From: Tannerella sp.
Lineage (GTDB): Bacteria; Bacteroidota; Bacteroidia; Bacteroidales; Tannerellaceae
Length of the DNA stretch: 6,675 nucleotides
Assembly (NCBI GenBank): GCA_031282485.1
Contig: JAITDQ010000046.1
Coordinates: 1-6,675 of the forward strand
Direction: 5' to 3'
Shown here: positions 5,363 to 6,675 of the stretch, in pieces
How positions within the stretch are numbered: the first letter of the stretch is position 1
How the letters are laid out: every line of letters begins with the position of its first letter
Translations under genes and position numbers: made by a program
The notes under the pieces: generated by a model
What the model was told of the DNA's origin: nothing
Databases searched by the model: none
Seen by the model: the letters and a program-made list of their open reading frames with translations, nothing else

Positions 5363-6675
5363 ATGTTCCTGACCAAACGTTTCTATGTGGCCGGATTAGC
5401 CGTCATCGCGCTGTTCGTATCGGGCTATTTCGCCCCCGCCGTTTTCACGGCGGGGAAAGCCGTCCTCGCCTGCCTCCTGCTTGCGGCAGCAGCGGATGTC
5501 ATCCTGCTGTGGCGGCGCAAAAAAGGCGCAGATGCGGAAAGATACTGCGCCCCGCGATTCTCGAACGGCGACTTCAACGATGTACGCCTGATTGTGGAAA
5601 GCACGTATCCCTTCCCCGTAAACATTGACGTTATTGATGAAATACCGGTCGTATTCCAGCGCCGCGACATACTTTTCAGGATAAAAATAAAGCCCGGCGC
5701 CCGCGAAGTCATCCACTACAAGCTGCGTCCCGTGAAACGCGGCGTATACGGATTCGGAAGGATTTTGCTTTACGTGACAACCGTTTCGGGATTGGTAAGC
5801 CGCCGGATAAAATGCGCCGCCGCGGTCGACATTGCCGTCTACCCGTCGTACGTCATGCTGCACCGCTACGAGATAATGGCCATACACAACAACCTGACGG
5901 AGCTTGGCCTCAAAAAAATACGGCGCATCGGCCATAACACGGACTTTGAATACATAAAAGAATACATAAAAGGCGACGACTACCGCACGGTAAACTGGAA
6001 AGCAAGCGCACGCCGCCATTTCCCGATGGTAAACATCTACCGCGACGAACGTTCACAGCAGATATACAGCATCATCGACAAAGGCCGCATCATGCAAAAC
6101 GCCTTCCGGGGCATGACCCTTCTCGATTACGCGATTAACGCATCGCTGGTACTGTCGTTCATCGCCATACGCCGTGAAGACAAGGCCGGCCTCGCCACGT
6201 TCGCCGAGAAATTCGAAACCTTCATCCCCGCCGGCAAGCAGACCGGCCAGATGCAGCTGATACTCGACAGCCTGTACCGCCAGCAAACGACATTCGGCGA
6301 AAGCGACTATTCGTCGCTCTACGTACATATAAACAAATTCATCAACAAACGCAGTCTGCTAATCATCTACACCAATTTCGACACAATAATCGGCATGGAA
6401 CGCCAGATTGAATACCTCCGTCAGCTGGCACGCCGGCATGTAGTCTTAGTCGTATTCTTCGAAGACACCGAGATGAAGTCGTTCGCCGCCGCACGCCCCA
6501 CCTCGATAGAAGAATATTACCATCAAGTCATCACCGACAAATTCATCTTCGAGAAACACCACGTAATCGTCAAACTGAAACAGCACGGCATCTATTCCCT
6601 CCTGACCGAACCCGAAAAGCTATCCGTCAACGTCATCAACAAATACCTCGAAATGAAAGCGCGCGGCGTCATTTA
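5363..6675 (+). CDS. DUF58 protein with vWA-like domain (truncated at or near its stop by the window edge)
   Basis: The first 437 residues are visible. Two membrane helices lie at about 8-27 and 32-50, ending in WRRKK. A beta-rich region with GVYGFG (127-132) follows, then the DUF58 signature EYIKGDDYRTVNWKASARR (200-218) and a vWA-like C-terminal domain from about 233. The MIDAS motif is not canonical: IYSIIDKGRIM (234-244) keeps the first Asp (239) but has Gly241 and Met244 where DxSxS would place serines, as I recall from other Bacteroidota members. DUF58 proteins are the usual partners of MoxR ATPases, presumably linking them to the membrane. The visible end (INKYLEMKARGVI) looks like the normal C-terminus of the family, and the last two bases are TA, so the stop codon is probably cut by the window edge. 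The gene starts 12 bases after MoxR; the ATG at 5363 leads directly into the first helix. Confidence 0.94.
   Translation, partial: MFLTKRFYVAGLAVIALFVSGYFAPAVFTAGKAVLACLLLAAAADVILLWRRKKGADAERYCAPRFSNGDFNDVRLIVESTYPFPVNIDVIDEIPVVFQRRDILFRIKIKPGAREVIHYKLRPVKRGVYGFGRILLYVTTVSGLVSRRIKCAAAVDIAVYPSYVMLHRYEIMAIHNNLTELGLKKIRRIGHNTDFEYIKEYIKGDDYRTVNWKASARRHFPMVNIYRDERSQQIYSIIDKGRIMQNAFRGMTLLDYAINASLVLSFIAIRREDKAGLATFAEKFETFIPAGKQTGQMQLILDSLYRQQTTFGESDYSSLYVHINKFINKRSLLIIYTNFDTIIGMERQIEYLRQLARRHVVLVVFFEDTEMKSFAAARPTSIEEYYHQVITDKFIFEKHHVIVKLKQHGIYSLLTEPEKLSVNVINKYLEMKARGVI
5948..5971 (+). repeat. Tandem 12-bp direct repeat inside the DUF58 gene
   Basis: GAATACATAAAA occurs twice head to tail (5948-5959 and 5960-5971), encoding Glu-Tyr-Ile-Lys twice, just before the conserved GDDYRTVNWK motif. 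The reading frame is kept. It may be chance, because both acidic-aromatic stretches belong to the conserved segment leading into the signature, or it may be a past slippage duplication. Confidence 0.6.

Noticed and set aside
5396..6019. Minus-strand open frame of 207 codons opposite the DUF58 gene
   Set aside because: It is a shadow frame produced by GC-rich codons; the opposite strand encodes conserved DUF58 motifs.
580..6675. Anti-phage defence island or mobile element
   Set aside because: There is no nuclease, transposase, integrase, toxin or phage gene, and the gene set is a known conserved chromosomal cluster.
4379..6675. Bat aerotolerance operon
   Set aside because: MoxR and DUF58 also begin Bat clusters, but here the companions are DUF4129, DUF4350, SpoIIM-like and RDD proteins, and no vWA or TPR Bat genes are visible.

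Overview
The window looks like chromosomal DNA of a Bacteroidota, most likely Bacteroidales. The promoter boxes fit the Bacteroides -33/-7 pattern (TTTG ... TAnnTTTG). Start codons mostly lack a Shine-Dalgarno and follow A-rich leaders. The gene set and order match a housekeeping cluster I know from Bacteroidales genomes. Genus cannot be settled from this sequence.

Layout: bases 1-521 hold the first 173 codons of an RDD-family membrane protein on the minus strand, whose 3' end is outside the window. A 58-bp divergent intergenic region (522-579) carries two back-to-back promoters inside a near-palindrome, plus a second, perfect 14-bp palindrome just before the next start codon. From 580 to the end, six tightly packed plus-strand genes follow: a SpoIIM/DUF95-like integral membrane protein (580-1551), a polytopic membrane protein of unknown function (1523-2461), a DUF4129 protein (2465-3100), a DUF4350 protein (3097-4365), a MoxR-type AAA+ ATPase (4379-5350) and a DUF58 protein with a vWA-like domain (5363 to the edge). 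Gaps are 3 to 13 bases or the genes overlap (29 and 4 bases), so this is almost certainly one operon. No non-coding stretch exceeds 58 bases. I see no tRNA, rRNA, CRISPR, insertion sequence or terminator.

How the genes may work together: MoxR ATPases with DUF58 partners are regarded as chaperone-like pairs that mature or assemble protein complexes. Here the pair sits with five membrane proteins, each from a family that recurs next to MoxR/DUF58 in distant phyla or, for the 312-aa protein, with no assigned job. The reasonable inference is an inner-membrane assembly or envelope-maintenance system powered by the MoxR ATPase. Its substrate is unknown. The cluster is conserved, so it is under-described rather than newly discovered. 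The points most worth a second look are the palindromic divergent promoter, the uncharacterised 312-aa membrane protein, and the topology of the DUF4129 protein.
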